Positions 1 to 11,160 of a DNA stretch of 64,000 nt are shown piece by piece. The stretch is from assembly GCA_028583605.1 (NCBI GenBank), contig CM053337.1:19033694-19097693 (forward strand), read 5' to 3'. Below the pieces are notes generated by a model that worked only from the letters and a program-made list of their open reading frames with translations, was not told where the DNA came from and made no database searches. The stretch's first letter is position 1. Every line of letters begins with the position of its first letter. The stretch is from Dastarcus helophoroides. Lineage: Eukaryota; Arthropoda; Insecta; Coleoptera; Bothrideridae. A program made the position numbers and the translations under genes.

Positions 1-10
1 TTCCACTTAC

Positions 11-508
11 CTACATCCCCGATAATGACAGGTGGAAGTTTGGTGTCGGTAGGGGCTTTCTTCTCAGTCTCCTTTCCTTGAGACTTTGTTGGGGCTGCTT
101 TTGACTCCTTCTTTGGAGTTGTCGTTCCCTTTGTCTTTTCCTCCTTCTTTGGAGTAGCCGGTGTTGGAGTTTCGTCTCCTGACGTCTCTCCTTGGGTCGA
201 AAGCTGCTTGCTGCCTTCTTTCTTCGGACTCTCTTTTTTTTTACCTTTTGGAAGTCGTTTTCTTCCTCATCCTCAGATGACCTAGCGCGTTTCCTGTTCG
301 ATTCCTCGCTCGAAGCTTGGCTAATTACAATGACTTCGCTCCCGAAATCCGTGTTGCTGTCGATCGGTGAAGATTGCATTGGCGTCAATCTTTCACCGTA
401 GACCTGGTCGATTCTTCGTCGTTCGACCTTCAACTCCTCTCTCAATTCATGGAGTATTGCCATTAAACTGTTCAGTTGGGCGGCGATACTCTCCAATGTC
501 GCCGCCAT
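11..508 (-). pseudogene. jockey-type LINE ORF1 (gag-like) N-terminal part, frameshifted
   Basis: N-terminal part of a non-LTR retrotransposon ORF1 RNA-binding protein, starting at the ATG at 508. It has a short coiled-coil-like start (MAATLESIAAQLNSL), an acidic Ser-rich stretch, then a very basic Lys/Arg stretch. A second copy of the same family lies on the plus strand at 57090-57930; that one reaches the CCHC zinc knuckles, which identify the family. The DNA of the two copies aligns around 180-260. Compared with the 57 kb copy, this one has lost a base near position 195, so the frame changes from the Gln/Thr/Pro-rich reading to an Arg-rich one. The true frame downstream ends near PPVIIGDVG at the window edge. 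The rest of ORF1 and ORF2 would lie to the left of the window. Confidence 0.6.
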
Positions 509-850
509 GGTAAGAATTTTGCTCTACAATAAAAATTGCAGAGCTCCTGCTACATCTAAAAGAAACTTCGCATACAATGTATAATAAATACAATGTATGC
601 GAGTTAGAACACAAATAAAACTCGAATAATTTCGACTAGAAGTCGATCTCGTTGGTTTCGCGGCACCAACGATCCGAAGATCTGGACGCACACGACGTTA
701 ATAATGCACTTCGAAAAACGTAGTTTGCCGTAAACGACAAATTACTTACTTCGACGCATAATTTAGCTGAGGCACGTTGACTCGGTGTGTTAACCACACT
801 AGAAGCGAAACTCAACTAACTCTATCTTTCTAGTCCACAAATTAAGCGGT
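509..850 (-). other. probable 5' UTR of the LINE copy, with a hairpin at 568-602
   Basis: Non-coding sequence directly upstream of the LINE ORF1 start. An imperfect inverted repeat of about 14 bp per arm (TCGCATACAATGTA and its near complement) is at 568-602. That this is LINE 5' UTR is inferred only from position. From 850 to about 1660 I see no gene. A GC-rich patch near 1425-1470 (GGGCCACTGCCCGGAGCGCC) resembles the end of a degraded DNA transposon, but I cannot find its partner. Confidence 0.3.
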
Positions 851-1662
851 TTTATACTTGTTCCGGAAACATTAATGAAATTAGAATTTTCTGAAAGGTT
901 CTTCCTTCATAAAAATTAAGTACCGCGTCTCGTTGGCGTTCTCTCTAATGTCCTTTTCTGTATCATTCATTTTGTCAGGCCGCAACCGATTGATAATGGG
1001 TTTGGCCGTTACAAAACATTTATTGTGAATGACTAGTTGGCGCATTATATATTTGGTACTTTTCTTTATCTCTTTTCTGGGAATATGTTTTGTGCCGAGT
1101 GTCGTCTTTTAGAGGAACGCTCACGGTATCAACAGTTGAGTTTGTGGAATTAGCTGTGTTTTATCACCAGTTTTCGAACAAATCAACACTATTAATATTT
1201 TCCCTACACAACCACAAGAAACAAATTATCTTTTCAATAATAATGTAACTGTGATCAGTAAAAATAGCTGAAATTTGTTTAGCTACCCACATGTTACCAT
1301 AACCAATAAATATAACAAGTAAAAGTACAATGGTGAGGATGGCTAGGGTGGACAACCATGTCATGTTGCCAAATTTCTCACTTCATGACCTATTACTTAA
1401 GACGGTCGCAGCGCCGGATAAAAGAGCGAGCAAGCCGGGCCACTGCCCGGAGCGCCAAATTTTAAAGGGCGTCGATATAAAAATAAAATGATTTTTTACA
1501 TTCATTATTTTTTTAGATTTTATAATTTAAAATTGATCATTTTCATGAGGCATCGATTTTTTTAGCAAGCAATAAATTGTTTTTTTTTATTACAAACAAC
1601 AGATGCTAATATACATAAAGAATACAAAAATGGTAGCAAAAAATAAATAAGCGTAGTTCTTT

Positions 1663-1940
1663 AGAGCATGATGGTCTTTGTCGGTACTTGGAGCATATCA
1701 ACGGGTTCTGCAATGCAGAAAGGCTTCTCGCACAGATCACACTCTTCGCCATACATTTCAGGGAATTTCGTCCTTAGTTTCGCAGATAACATTGATGACG
1801 AAGCGTGTCGTGGGCTCCATCACTTCCTCTTCCGAACAACACGGCTTGCAGAGAAGTCGTTTCGAAATAAACTCCCAATATTCACCAGTTAATATGTCGA
1901 TATGACCAAGGTGATTTTGGTAAACGTTTTCTACAAACAA
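1663..1940 (-). pseudogene. Cys-rich module, copy A
   Basis: Unrecognised short coding-like module on the minus strand. It reads FVENVYQNHLGHIDILTGEY, then KRLLCKPCCSEEEVMEP, then a CDLCEKPF pair of cysteines near 1720. Paired CxxC motifs suggest a zinc-binding fragment, but no family is recognised. Copy B lies directly upstream on the same strand (2003-2307) and copy C on the plus strand at 21192-21420. Conservation of the protein reading across three copies suggests a once-coding repeat family. Function unknown. Confidence 0.4.
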
Positions 1941-2002
1941 AAACTCTCCCTCGCAGGTAAGACGGAAAACTTTGGGCTTTGCATGTTAGAGACTTAGTTG
2001 TA

Positions 2003-2307
2003 CTAAAGACCACTAAAAGGTTGCCATATATTCCAAGGAATTTCTTCAATTCCGTAGTTTGACAGACCACATTGATGGCGAATCGCGTCATTGGCTCCAT
2101 AACTTCCTCTTCTGAACAACACGGCTTGCAGAGAAGTCGTTTTGAAATAAATTCTTGATATTCGCCAGTTAGGGTGTCGATATGCCCCAATTGGTTTTGG
2201 TAAACGGTTTCTACAAACAAAAACACTCCCTCGCACTTGAAACGGTAAAAGATTGAGCTTGCCATCTTAGACTGATTTGTACTAAAGATCAACTTTTTTA
2301 TAGGCAA
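2003..2307 (-). pseudogene. Cys-rich module, copy B (tandem to copy A)
   Basis: Second copy of the module in 1663-1940, same strand, next to it. It opens with a short unique leader (MPIKKLIFSTNQSKMASS), then repeats the FVETVYQNQLGHIDTLTGEY and KRLLCKPCCSEEEVMEP segments with a few substitutions. It then reads AINVVCQTTELKKFL and runs into copy A in the same frame. The two may be tandem exons or a local duplication. No catalytic motif seen. 2310-2820 holds no gene I can support. Confidence 0.4.
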
Positions 2308-2820
2308 AGCTCGACATTTACTACTTGAGAAAAAGACGGGGATAAAGCTTCATTAATTTGGTAGTTTTAATTGTTGCCGAATCAAACGTGATACATTCAC
2401 ATGTATCCGGTCCGTCGTCCACGTGCTTGGAGCTCCATGATTACCAAAACGTACCAAAACCAACTTACAATAGATCTTTAAATTTTGATAATAGTCCTTT
2501 ATAATTTCTAAAATTTTTCTTGTTCGAGAAAACGATCATTATGTAAATCATAAAAAATTGAAAAAGACAAGTCGTTCATGCTAATTGGTACAATGTTCAA
2601 TACAGACTGATAAAACATGAACATATCATTAATTCATAGTGGAGGGAGAGCATAAAATATTCTTTTAAATTGAGTTAGCATTCGGTTGGACGAGTAGCAG
2701 TAGAGAGACAAAGTGAAAAGAAAGAAAAATGTTGTACGATTTAAGTCATTTAATTTTTGCAAGTGAATTATGTGAAAACGTTATGATGAAAATCCATAAT
2801 TCTATAATATATATGACCAA

Positions 2821-3039
2821 GTGATGGCTACTCTAAAGCAAATTGAAGAGAAACGACGCTGTTTGGTGGGCGGTCGATTTCCAACTTTTATATGTGGCAT
2901 GGCAACCAAATACACAGATACATTGATATTTTTATTAAAGAAATTTCCGATGAAGGTAATGAAATTTAAAAAGGACCTTCCATTCGACCAACACAAAATC
3001 TATAAGCAGATGGGTAAAAGAAGTTTTAAAGGAAAGTAA
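2821..3039 (+). pseudogene. conserved fragment of unknown element (also at 17218-17346)
   Basis: Open frame reading KRRCLVGGRFPTFICGMA then TDTLIFLLKKFPMKV and KKDLPFDQ. A diverged copy with recognisable DNA and protein (LLKNFPMKISDIKKDVPFEQ) is at 17218-17346. The frame overlaps the tyrosine-recombinase fragment that starts at 3002, so this piece may be the upstream part of the same mobile element, shifted in frame. I do not recognise its family. Confidence 0.3.
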
Positions 3040-3256
3040 GATCGACACTGAGATCTTTAAGAGTCATAGTGTGAGACATGCAATTACTTCCACCGTGGTT
3101 AGGTCAGGACTCAATGCAGACTTAATAAAAAATAAAGCGGGTTGGACGGAAAAATCCGCGATATTTAATACATTTTACAACCTTCCATTAACGCAAAATC
3201 CAGAAGATTTTGCAACTTGCATTATAAACGTTAAGAGAGAAAATAAAAAGAACTAG
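3002..3256 (+). pseudogene. tyrosine recombinase C-terminal fragment (Crypton/DIRS-like)
   Basis: Frame open upstream of the first ATG. It reads ISRWVKEVLKES, then FKSHSVRHAITSTVVRSG, then AGWTEKSAIFNTFYNLPL. The HxxRH block and the final FY with the presumed nucleophilic tyrosine match the C-terminal half of eukaryotic tyrosine recombinases of Crypton or DIRS/Ngaro elements. The N-terminal half with the first catalytic arginine is not found, so this is a fragment. No reverse transcriptase is next to it, which slightly favours Crypton over DIRS. 3257-3490 is AT-rich without a gene. Confidence 0.5.
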
Positions 3257-3492
3257 ATTTTCCCCTTAGATTTAGGCATTTGTTAACTTATAGTTGTTAC
3301 CCAAGTTACTAATTGTTATTTGTTTTTTTTTATAGCTATATAAGATTATTTTTGGTATGTGTTTGCAGTCGACTCCCGCTACCAAATACCATTATAGAAG
3401 AACTCCGATACTCGTATAATTAAGATTGATCTTCCCTACCAGGTAAGTCGACCAATTTTTTAATTCAACAACATCCTAATAATTATGAGAAG

Positions 3493-3930
3493 ATGGAACG
3501 AAGCATTGTTGTGGATGTGCAAGGCTTCAAGGATCTACAAAACCGATTCATTGTCAAAGAATTTGCCATTTCATTTTCCTGTCAGGAATATCAACAATTT
3601 TTAATTCGACCGGCGTGTCCTTTTCGAAACCTGAGTATTTGTGAGCAAAGATAAGTACGATGGCTTGGCAATTATTTCCACAAGTTAACCTGGGACCTCG
3701 GAACGGTTGCTTTACCAGCATTAAAAAGCTTTTTGCAAACTACCCTGGACTCTACACCTACACGTTTTGATGTCATCTATGTCAAGGGATTGGAAAAGGT
3801 CGAGTGGGTTAGCCAACTTCTTATGAGAGTTTTCAACTTGGAAGAATACGGTTGATTCGTTGAAACGCTTGCGAAAATGTATCCCAATAGTCAAGTGCGA
3901 TGTTTTGCTCATTAGCAGTACACCACCGAA
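3493..3930 (+). pseudogene. fragment of a mobile-element nuclease-like protein
   Basis: Starts at ATG 3493 with SIVVDVQGFKD and FIVKEFAI, meets a stop at 3652, then continues one frame over as RWLGNYFHKLTWDLG, DVIYVKGLEKVEWVSQLL and NLEEYG. I recall this pattern (hydrophobic strand ending in D, then VKEFA, then YVKG..K) from insect mobile-element proteins that look RNase H/exonuclease-like. That assignment is from memory of the family and unconfirmed. Broken by at least one stop and a second near 3855. 3960-4630 is AT-rich DNA with no gene seen. Confidence 0.3.
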
Positions 3931-4639
3931 CATTCTGCCTTGAAAAATATTATATTCCTACGCCATTATGTTGAGAATTTTCACTAGATTAACAATTGCT
4001 GTTATATTAGCTGTTAGGAAATGTTGGAAATTAAATATGTAATAAAAAAGTTTTTACTATGTAAATGTTTTTTTTTTATTTTTTATATCCACACACCCTT
4101 CTTTATATTTACAAATCACCTTAAAAATAATTAAATAAAATGTGGCTATCAATGCAAACCTAAGTAACTAAGTCAGCGCTCGGGGAACTTTTTTAATCAT
4201 TATCCCAAAATATTTTTGTGTAAGTTGATATTACCCCATGGCGAAGAGCAAAAAAAACGAAATCGCCTCTTTTTAGCATCTTTCATATTATAACCCCCAT
4301 GATAATTTTGAAAAGAAAACAATAATTAAAAATTTAATTTAAACATCATTTATTCAATTTATCAATGTAATACCTAGTAATACATAACGGTAATAATAGT
4401 AATATAAGTAATATACAGTTGAGGAAAAAAAAATTCGCCCCCACAGAAAATATAAGTAAATGATAATTGCTTGTTATTTTGTAATTCATATGATATTTTT
4501 CTTATATTATTAGACGAAAAAACTAGTTTAAATTTTATATATAACCCCCATAAAAAAATATTTTTTAATTTAAATAATTTTTTCTGGTACAATTGAGGGT
4601 TGACAATTTGGGGTACTGTAACAAATTATAATAATAATA

Positions 4640-7030
4640 ATGGTGGTATAAACAAAAATGAGGATTGATCGATGAAGTACATTTTGGGTCTCAATCGTAT
4701 AAATTCTTTAACAATTTTTTCATTATTTTCGTCCTTTATCAATCCTACAATTTTTTTATTTACCAATGGTATGCCATGGGGATTGTCGAAAGCGTACAGA
4801 CGTATCAAACCTCAATCATCCTTTATATCACTATACAAATCTTTGGTCTCAATGGTGTAGATAAAAGAATCCGTATTCATATAGTTGAGCGATAAGCGTT
4901 CCTCATACTTGGGCAACATATATTTATAATGAAAATCATACATTAAAAACTTTGATAATTCTAACATGCAAAAGCCCAAGTATATCGGCTTATCGTACAA
5001 CACTGAATAGCTACCATATTCGCTTAAAACTGACTTAGACTATGAAAATTTGGTTTAGCTATCAGTGCTCTTGCACCTAAATTCTTTCCATGTCCATTTT
5101 CCCAACTGGTAGCTATTTTGATGTATTTTCTTATATCTACGTTTTCCATCGTCTTTCCGCAAACGGCGTTATTTAAAAGCTTGGACAAGTCTTTTTCAAA
5201 CTTATTTTTCGCCAATTTACGGTGGTGTGTATTTAGATCGATGAATTTTCTTAGCCAACACGACTGCTTAAATTGTAAAACGCGATGAATTTTTGCAAGT
5301 TTCCAACCGTGCTCTAAACATTGCTAAAGATTTCTGTAGTGGATAATGTACTTTTTTTATCTTTCAAATTTAAAATGAGTTTTGAATGTTTCGATCCGGG
5401 GGCTATTTTATTTTCAACGCAAAACGGTAAATCATTGTGTTTGTCGTGTAAATGTGGCGGATATTCGAGATCCACTTCAATTATGTATCCTAATCAGAAT
5501 CGGGTGTAATATCCGCCATCCACATCCACCCACTTGAAATCAACATAGGGAAGAGGTCCAGACATTGGCCAACCGTACACATTGTTTACATCCAAATATG
5601 TGATATATTTGGATGGTTGTTGATTATTATAATCTGCCATGCACTTATTATTAGCTACTGAATGTCGGAGTACGCTTTTGGGTAATGCCTCCCCGAATTC
5701 CACTTTTTATAAAGTAATGCATGTCATAATCGGTTAGAAGTTCTAATTTGATCTCTGTATACATGAACATTGCCTCTCAGGCTAGTCCTGGTGCGGTGAA
5801 AAAATGACAAAGTTCCAGATTATATACACCTTTACAAATTTTTCTGAAATTTTCAAATATATCCGTTAATAGTAACGCATCTGTCTTTAAATACAATTCT
5901 AAATATTGCCACATGTTTTGTATACCAAATTTTTCCCCTACATTTTTCGCATATCGGTTGGAGCATGCCTTATTAGTTAATTTATTGAAAAATTTGTCTT
6001 TTTTGGGCAACGCCGTTTCCTCCAACTTTCCCAACAATCCAAATACTCATAAGGCAGTACTCCTTTTCGTGTATGCAATCAAAGTTCTTCCGCATCCGGA
6101 AACACTTCACCTATAGTTTCCAATTGCTCTTGAGACAAATTTCCGGCCAGCGCTTCCAGACTCGCTTGCATAAAGCGCCCAGAATTTAGAAACCGCAACT
6201 CCATAAATTCATTACCACCCATTGGTACAAGTTTCTTTAGCGAAATGTATACCTCCATCTAAATACTTTTTACAAATATGACATACAGTATGTACTCGAT
6301 TGCTGTAAAGTTTTCTCCTCGTCGCTTAATGCCTCCATCTGCTTAGGTATCATTAAGTTCTCATAATAGATAATTCTCAGGTCACTTACCAAGGATTTTA
6401 TAAATTGTTGAGGAGAATCAGGGCCCTTGTATGTTTTAAATGTGTTCAACTCCGAGTCATACCCACACTTGCTGTATGGCTTTGGATAATTTGTCGCGAC
6501 ACTTTACTCGAAAGATTTTTGATCCAAATATAGTGACTTTTTCCACAGTTTTCCAAGAGCAACAAGTTGATATGGTGAGCTCTTTTCTTACCGCTATGGT
6601 AGTAAGGTCCCACCACTTTTTCTTTCTCCCAACCAAAAACATTTACGCTAATTGTTTCATTTTGACTCTCAAATTTTTTAATCTCTTTTACACTCATTAA
6701 GAAACTGAGATTAGAAAAGTCTACCGTCATCATCCCATTGACAAGAGTTATTCGCTCAGCCCGAATGTCTGTTACAGCGAACGAGTGAGGTCTTTCAGAG
6801 TGATTTTGAACCGGACATAAGGCTGCTATTATAGACCATTTAAAACAATAGATGTCTCGATTTCGAATATTGATACAAGTCTTTTTTAAGGCAACGTTTC
6901 TTGGAAGAGGGATATGCTGAGATCCTCTAAGAGGTGAAAATTGATTTAGGTTTGCCTCTAAATGAGTCACTGCTAACATTGCCCAGCCACTATCCCTCTC
7001 CTGAAAATGGTTCATTTTACTTAACTCCAT
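4640..7030 (-). pseudogene. Polinton-type protein-primed DNA polymerase B, decayed
   Basis: Reads from about 7030 down to 4640. In order: a conserved N-terminal block (GSQHIPLPRNVALKKTC, then RDIYCFKWSIIAAL, then INLLLLENCGKSHYIWIKNL), an exonuclease/linker region with LELYLKTDALLLTDIF near 5900, the polymerase block TYLDVNNVYGWPMSGPLP near 5600 (an SLYPxxM-type motif A), LLNNAVCGKTMENVD near 5160 (motif B region), and MNTDSFIYTIET near 4870 (the DTDS motif C, here with N before the TD). These are hallmarks of family B polymerases of Polintons/Mavericks and relatives. Several frameshifts and stops separate the blocks. No Polinton integrase, protease, ATPase or capsid gene is seen, so this is an isolated fragment. 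Confidence 0.75.
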
Positions 7031-7059
7031 TGATTATGTTTTCGCCCAAGCGGTAGTAT

Positions 7060-7790
7060 CGTCCACCTTACTTGTGGATGGATGCGGAGTGCTCTTGAAG
7101 AAGGTGCGCACACGGGGGGCCAATCTTCTTCTTCCGAATCCGTTGCCCCTCTTGCAGTCCAAGTACCAGTATCACCAGCCTTGCTTGTTGATGGCTACGG
7201 AGAAGGCGTCGTCCGACGGAGTGCCTTGAAGTAGGTTGCGTGCACGGGGGCCAATATTCTTCTTTTTTCTCCGAATTCGTTGCCCCTCTTGCAGTCCAAG
7301 TAGCAATATCACCAGCCTTGCTTGTTAATGGCTGCGAAAAGGCGTCGTCCGACGGAGTGCCCTTGAACAAGGACGCGGGCACGGGGGCCAATCTTCTTCC
7401 GAATCCGTTGCCCCTTTTGCAGCCCAAGTAACAGTATCACCAACCTTGCTTGTTGATGGCTGCGGAAAAGGCGTCGTCCGACGAAGGGCCCTAGCTGCAG
7501 CATCAAGGGGCGCACCACCGCTACCTTGGCTCGTTGATGGTTGCGGAGACGATTCACCACGACGACGAAGAGATTTACCAGCCTTGACTGCAGTAGTGGC
7601 GGTGACGGCGGTGGTGGTGGTGGTGGTGGATACTTGCGTCTTTCTCTTCTTCTTGGCAGGTTCTTCAGCATATGCTGCAGCGCCAGTTCTAGAGGCATGT
7701 AAATTTCGAACATGTCGCTTTAAGTGTCAGCTGCGGCTAAACACTAGCACAATATTCACATAAAACGACGGACACATTTACAAACAAAAG
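7060..7790 (-). pseudogene. C2H2 finger and repeat linker at the N-terminal end of the Polinton polymerase gene
   Basis: Upstream of the polymerase on the same strand. Near 7735 it reads LCEYCASV, then one frame over FSRS.HLKRHVRNLHA: together a C2H2 zinc finger, CxxC...HxxxxH, with one lost base and one stop. It is followed by a basic stretch (KKKRK), a Thr run, and a Ser/Pro/Gln-rich linker encoded by the tandem repeat at 7071-7490. Insect relatives of this polymerase often begin with one or more C2H2 fingers, so I infer that this is the same gene. Promoter sequence would be at 7790-7900; none is evident. 7900-8360 holds nothing I can identify. Confidence 0.5.
7071..7490. repeat. minisatellite, unit about 128-137 bp, about 3.3 copies
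   Basis: The phrase CGTTGCCCCTCTTGCAGTCC recurs at 7141 and 7278, and with changes at 7406, giving spacings of 137 and 128 bp. Each unit also holds CTTGCTTGTTGATGGCT and GGCGTCGTCCGACGGAGTGC. It is GC-rich, unlike its surroundings, and lies in the linker region of the Polinton polymerase gene. The unequal spacings mean not all copies can keep one frame. Confidence 0.8.
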
Positions 7791-8366
7791 ATAGACAGTA
7801 GCACACGATATAACAATCAATATTAATATGGTGGTTCAACTTACCAAACTCGATTGAATTCTAGGTGGAATTGAAAGTTCTTTTATATTGTCAATTGACG
7901 TAATTTAGCGATAAAAACTCCCCACGCACTCCTAGCAACACTTGGATAAGACCTTCTAGAATTCTTTGGAAAAAACCAATGACGTGATGTCCTGCCCAGC
8001 GACGCACATCCTGATAAGATTATTCTTTCTACGAATCTATTTTACAATTTTTTGTTATCCATTAAAATTCCTTCAACGGCATCCGTTCTTTTACGCAACA
8101 TAAATTCCGAAATTATTCACATTTGACACGTATCGCAAGTAATAAAAAATAGCTATTAAACGACCGTTTGCCTTTTTTAACATCCTGCTTTTCAAGGTTG
8201 AGATTAGCATAGTTTTATTTTTTTTTCAACATAGGTTATTAATTGATAGATCCTGTCGACAAAGTTAAAATTAACGAATTTTTCATGTACGACTTTGTAA
8301 AAACTTACATTTGCTCGCCTATCGTATCACATCCATTCGCTTACTTGGCTCCGATATTTTTTACGT

Positions 8367-8450
8367 TTGCAACGGCTCGGTAGCTTAGGACGCTAGTGCG
8401 TCGCACTAGTAATCCCAAGAGTACAATGTTCGAATCCTTTTCGCGCGGAT
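8367..8450 (+). ncRNA. tRNA-like sequence, possible SINE head or tRNA pseudogene
   Basis: Shows an A-box-like GGTAGCTTAGGACG and a B-box-like GTTCGAATCC, with a hairpin (CTAGTGC-GTC-GCACTAG) where the anticodon arm would be. Reading that arm as a 5-bp stem gives loop GCGTCGC, which lacks the U33 expected of a working tRNA. A T-run follows at 8455. It fits a tRNA-derived pol III unit, not a functional tRNA. 8460-8850 is of unknown nature. Confidence 0.35.
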
Positions 8451-8852
8451 ACCTAGTTTTTTTAATTCCATTCCGCATTAATATCTATGTACATAACATA
8501 TAAAGTTGTGGAGTAGAAACGAATTCCACATTTACTACGCCACTACACCTCGTTCAGTGGGTGAAGCGAGTGGCGAAGTGCGACCTGCTGAAGTAGAGAG
8601 TTTCTGGATTGGCGTAGAAACGGTAACCACCTAGACAGCAGTCTAAGGTGGAATAAACACTAATTCTGACTTGAAAATAGCCTAAAAAGTCGCTAAATTC
8701 CACCTTGAGGGGGACTATCACCGCCAAGAGAGCAGTTTAGCCACACCAAAAGGTATCCAGGGTGGAGGTGCAGAATCGACTACACCTTGGGCGTTGGGGC
8801 AGAAGCGAAATTCCAGCTGAGGTTGGCGTAGGACCAGCCTAACCCTGCTATT

Positions 8853-9042
8853 AGCACGACACAAATGTAAAATTCGGACAAAAGGGATGATAAAATGCGC
8901 AGACTTACAGTTTTAGCTAGAGTTTTTGCCGTGGCACTATCAGGTTAATCGGGTAAAAAATCTTAAAAGTAAATTAACGGTCGAAGCACTAAATACGTTT
9001 TCGAAACTTTTGGGTAGGTGTTCTTCGTTCGGTGATTGAACA
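8853..9042 (+). repeat. dispersed repeat of unknown family, copy 1 (copy 2 at 13639-13828)
   Basis: About 190 bp that aligns in direct orientation with 13639-13828: shared blocks include CAGTTTTAGCT.GAGTTTT and GGTCGAAGCACTAA. Mismatches are moderate, so the copies are old. No frame. Copy 2 lies inside the TTAA-flanked element. 9042-10530 is AT-rich, with no gene seen; short open frames at 9860-10090 are by-products of poly-T/poly-A. Confidence 0.7.
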
Positions 9043-10536
9043 AAGAGACAAAGACAAGACCAGTTAGGATACGCCACTCTTTCAGAGATATTCGAGGTCC
9101 TGTTTAAAGCGCCATCTCTTGCTGCTTAGTGCGTACCATTACATCAGTTGCTAATAAATGCTACAGGAATCTGTACCATTCGCGCGGGACTTTCAAAAGG
9201 TTTTATTAAGAAATTATTGCAAATCTTTTAGATATTGCACAGAACACATTGTACATTTAAAATATGTACTAGAATTATAAAAAATTTGTATTACATATTT
9301 TAAAGGACAAACATTTTATTTGTGCAATATTTTTATAAGAAAATTTGGGACATATGGTAAATTATAAGACATCGTTATATGAAATTTTATATATTGAAAA
9401 TTGAGTTGTTTTAAAAGTTATTAAACATTTTACTTTTATAATACTCATATGTTTTGGACAGAAATGTGTTTATATCATCATTAAAAGAAAAACTGTAGGC
9501 TGGGGCGAGTTGTAAAATTTTCATTTATTTTGCATTAAAAAAAAATTATGTTGGGACAAGTACTGTAGTAGAAAAAAAAACACGGTTTAACACATTCTCT
9601 TCTCTACCCTATATACATTTGTTAATGGAAGCAGATAAAACTTTTTTAAAAACAAGAAGAAAACAATGTATATATTGTTACTGATAATGGACTAGTCGTC
9701 CGAAACTGATTAAACACTAATAAATTTTGTGAAGTATAATCAGATGTTAACCTTTTACATATATTCATACATGTGTAGGTTTGCGTTTTAAATTAGTAAC
9801 AATTAATTATTAGCATCTAAATGGTTAAAGGATGATCACAGACAATCGTACAAATTTGCATTTTGCATATTTCTGCCTTTTTTTTATCGATTTTTTGGAG
9901 TAAATGCATTTTTACTTTAATAGGGTCTTTTCTTGCATATTTGCAGACAATTCTTTTCAAAATGGCTTATTTAAGTTTGAAATTTCCATTTTTTTTGAAT
10001 TCGAGTTTAAAATTCAAATCTCGAAAGAGGAAGTTAAAAAAAACATAAAAATTGGAATGTCAAATCCGGAGACTAAATCACAAAAAAACTAAACCTTTAA
10101 CAAAAACATTCTCAAACTTTAAACTATTTATAAAAATATTGAAGTTTCACGTAAAATTATGAAAAAAAGTCTAAAATTCGAATGTAAGTAAAAATTTCAA
10201 GACTAAAGTAGAAATTGAAAGAATAATTCTTTACTTAAATTCTTATCTTACAGAAAATTTATAAATTCTGAATAAATAGAACACATTATTATAAATTATA
10301 AATACATATAAACATAAATAAAATAAATAACAAATACAATGTTACCTCGATTAACGAATAGGAAAACGTTCATCAAATTATTATGTTAAGCGAAATCTTG
10401 TACTTGGATGAAAAAAAACTTTAACCAGAATATAGTTAATTTCTACCGCCCTTAGTTGAAATAAAAAATTTCCCTTAACAAAGTAATTTCATGCAAACCT
10501 TGGTTTTCATTAATCGATGCTTCAAGTTTAAATAAT

Positions 10537-10781
10537 GTTTTCCCCTTTACCACATCGGCAATTAATGAATAATTACGCCAGCGAGAATAACATTATTAAG
10601 CATATTAATCTGATTAGCAAAAGAAGCGTATAGTTTTTCTTTGTTGAGGTTAAATTTCAACAGAACTTCTTTTATTAATCAATTATACTAGTACGCTTGA
10701 TAATGTCAGTTCTGCTAGCGAAATACATATCGCGTAATTATTGTTAATTACCGATGTGGGATGTGGTAAAAGGGCAAAACC
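10537..10781. mobile_element. fold-back MITE 1
   Basis: Its ends are inverted repeats: GTTTTCCCCTTTACCACATC at the left and the complement (GATGTGG..AAAAGGGCAAAAC) at the right, with complementarity running about 45 bp inward to an AATTACGC core. About 245 bp, non-coding. Related to the adjacent MITE 2, sharing CCACATCGGCAAT near the ends. Confidence 0.6.
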
Positions 10782-10814
10782 TTTTTATTACTTGATTATA
10801 AGCAACAATTAGTT

Positions 10815-10967
10815 TCAGTCCATAGAGGGATTTCCCCGTTGACCACATCGGCAATTATTACGCCAACAGAACTGGCAATCTTAATTGATTAGCAAAAGAA
10901 CGATGCCAGTTCTGCTGGTAAAATACATTGCCGATGTGATAAAGGGGTAAAACCTTTCATGGACTTA
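10815..10967. mobile_element. fold-back MITE 2, related to MITE 1
   Basis: Inverted-repeat ends AGTCCATAGAGGGATTTCCC and the near complement ending TTTCATGGACT. The arms hold ACCACATCGGCAAT and ATTGCCGATGTG, and AACAGAACTGGCA pairs with TGCCAGTTCTGCT further in. About 150 bp, palindromic nearly throughout. Confidence 0.6.
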
Positions 10968-11160
10968 ACCATAAACTAGTGCTCTTGTAAAAAATGCTTT
11001 ATCTGCACTTTTTCCACTTTAAAAGAGCCAATGCTTTAAGGGGATCCTCGTAAGATTTTCTTAAATCCTTTCCTGTTAAAATTCTGTTCACGATTTTAGT
11101 GTAATTATGGACCAAAATATTTAGAGTTAACCTGACAAATTTATCTGACTTATTTAAATG

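Noticed and set aside
1164..1364. Minus-strand 66-codon frame with a hydrophobic segment
   Set aside because: One membrane-like stretch in AT-rich DNA, no homologue recognised, and no context.
7446..7763. Plus-strand open frame of 105 codons (Val/Ala-rich)
   Set aside because: Opposite-strand reading of the zinc-finger and repeat linker of the polymerase gene, which has the better supported frame.
9860..10092. Two overlapping open frames of about 60 codons
   Set aside because: Phe/Lys-rich readings of poly-T and poly-A DNA with no motif.
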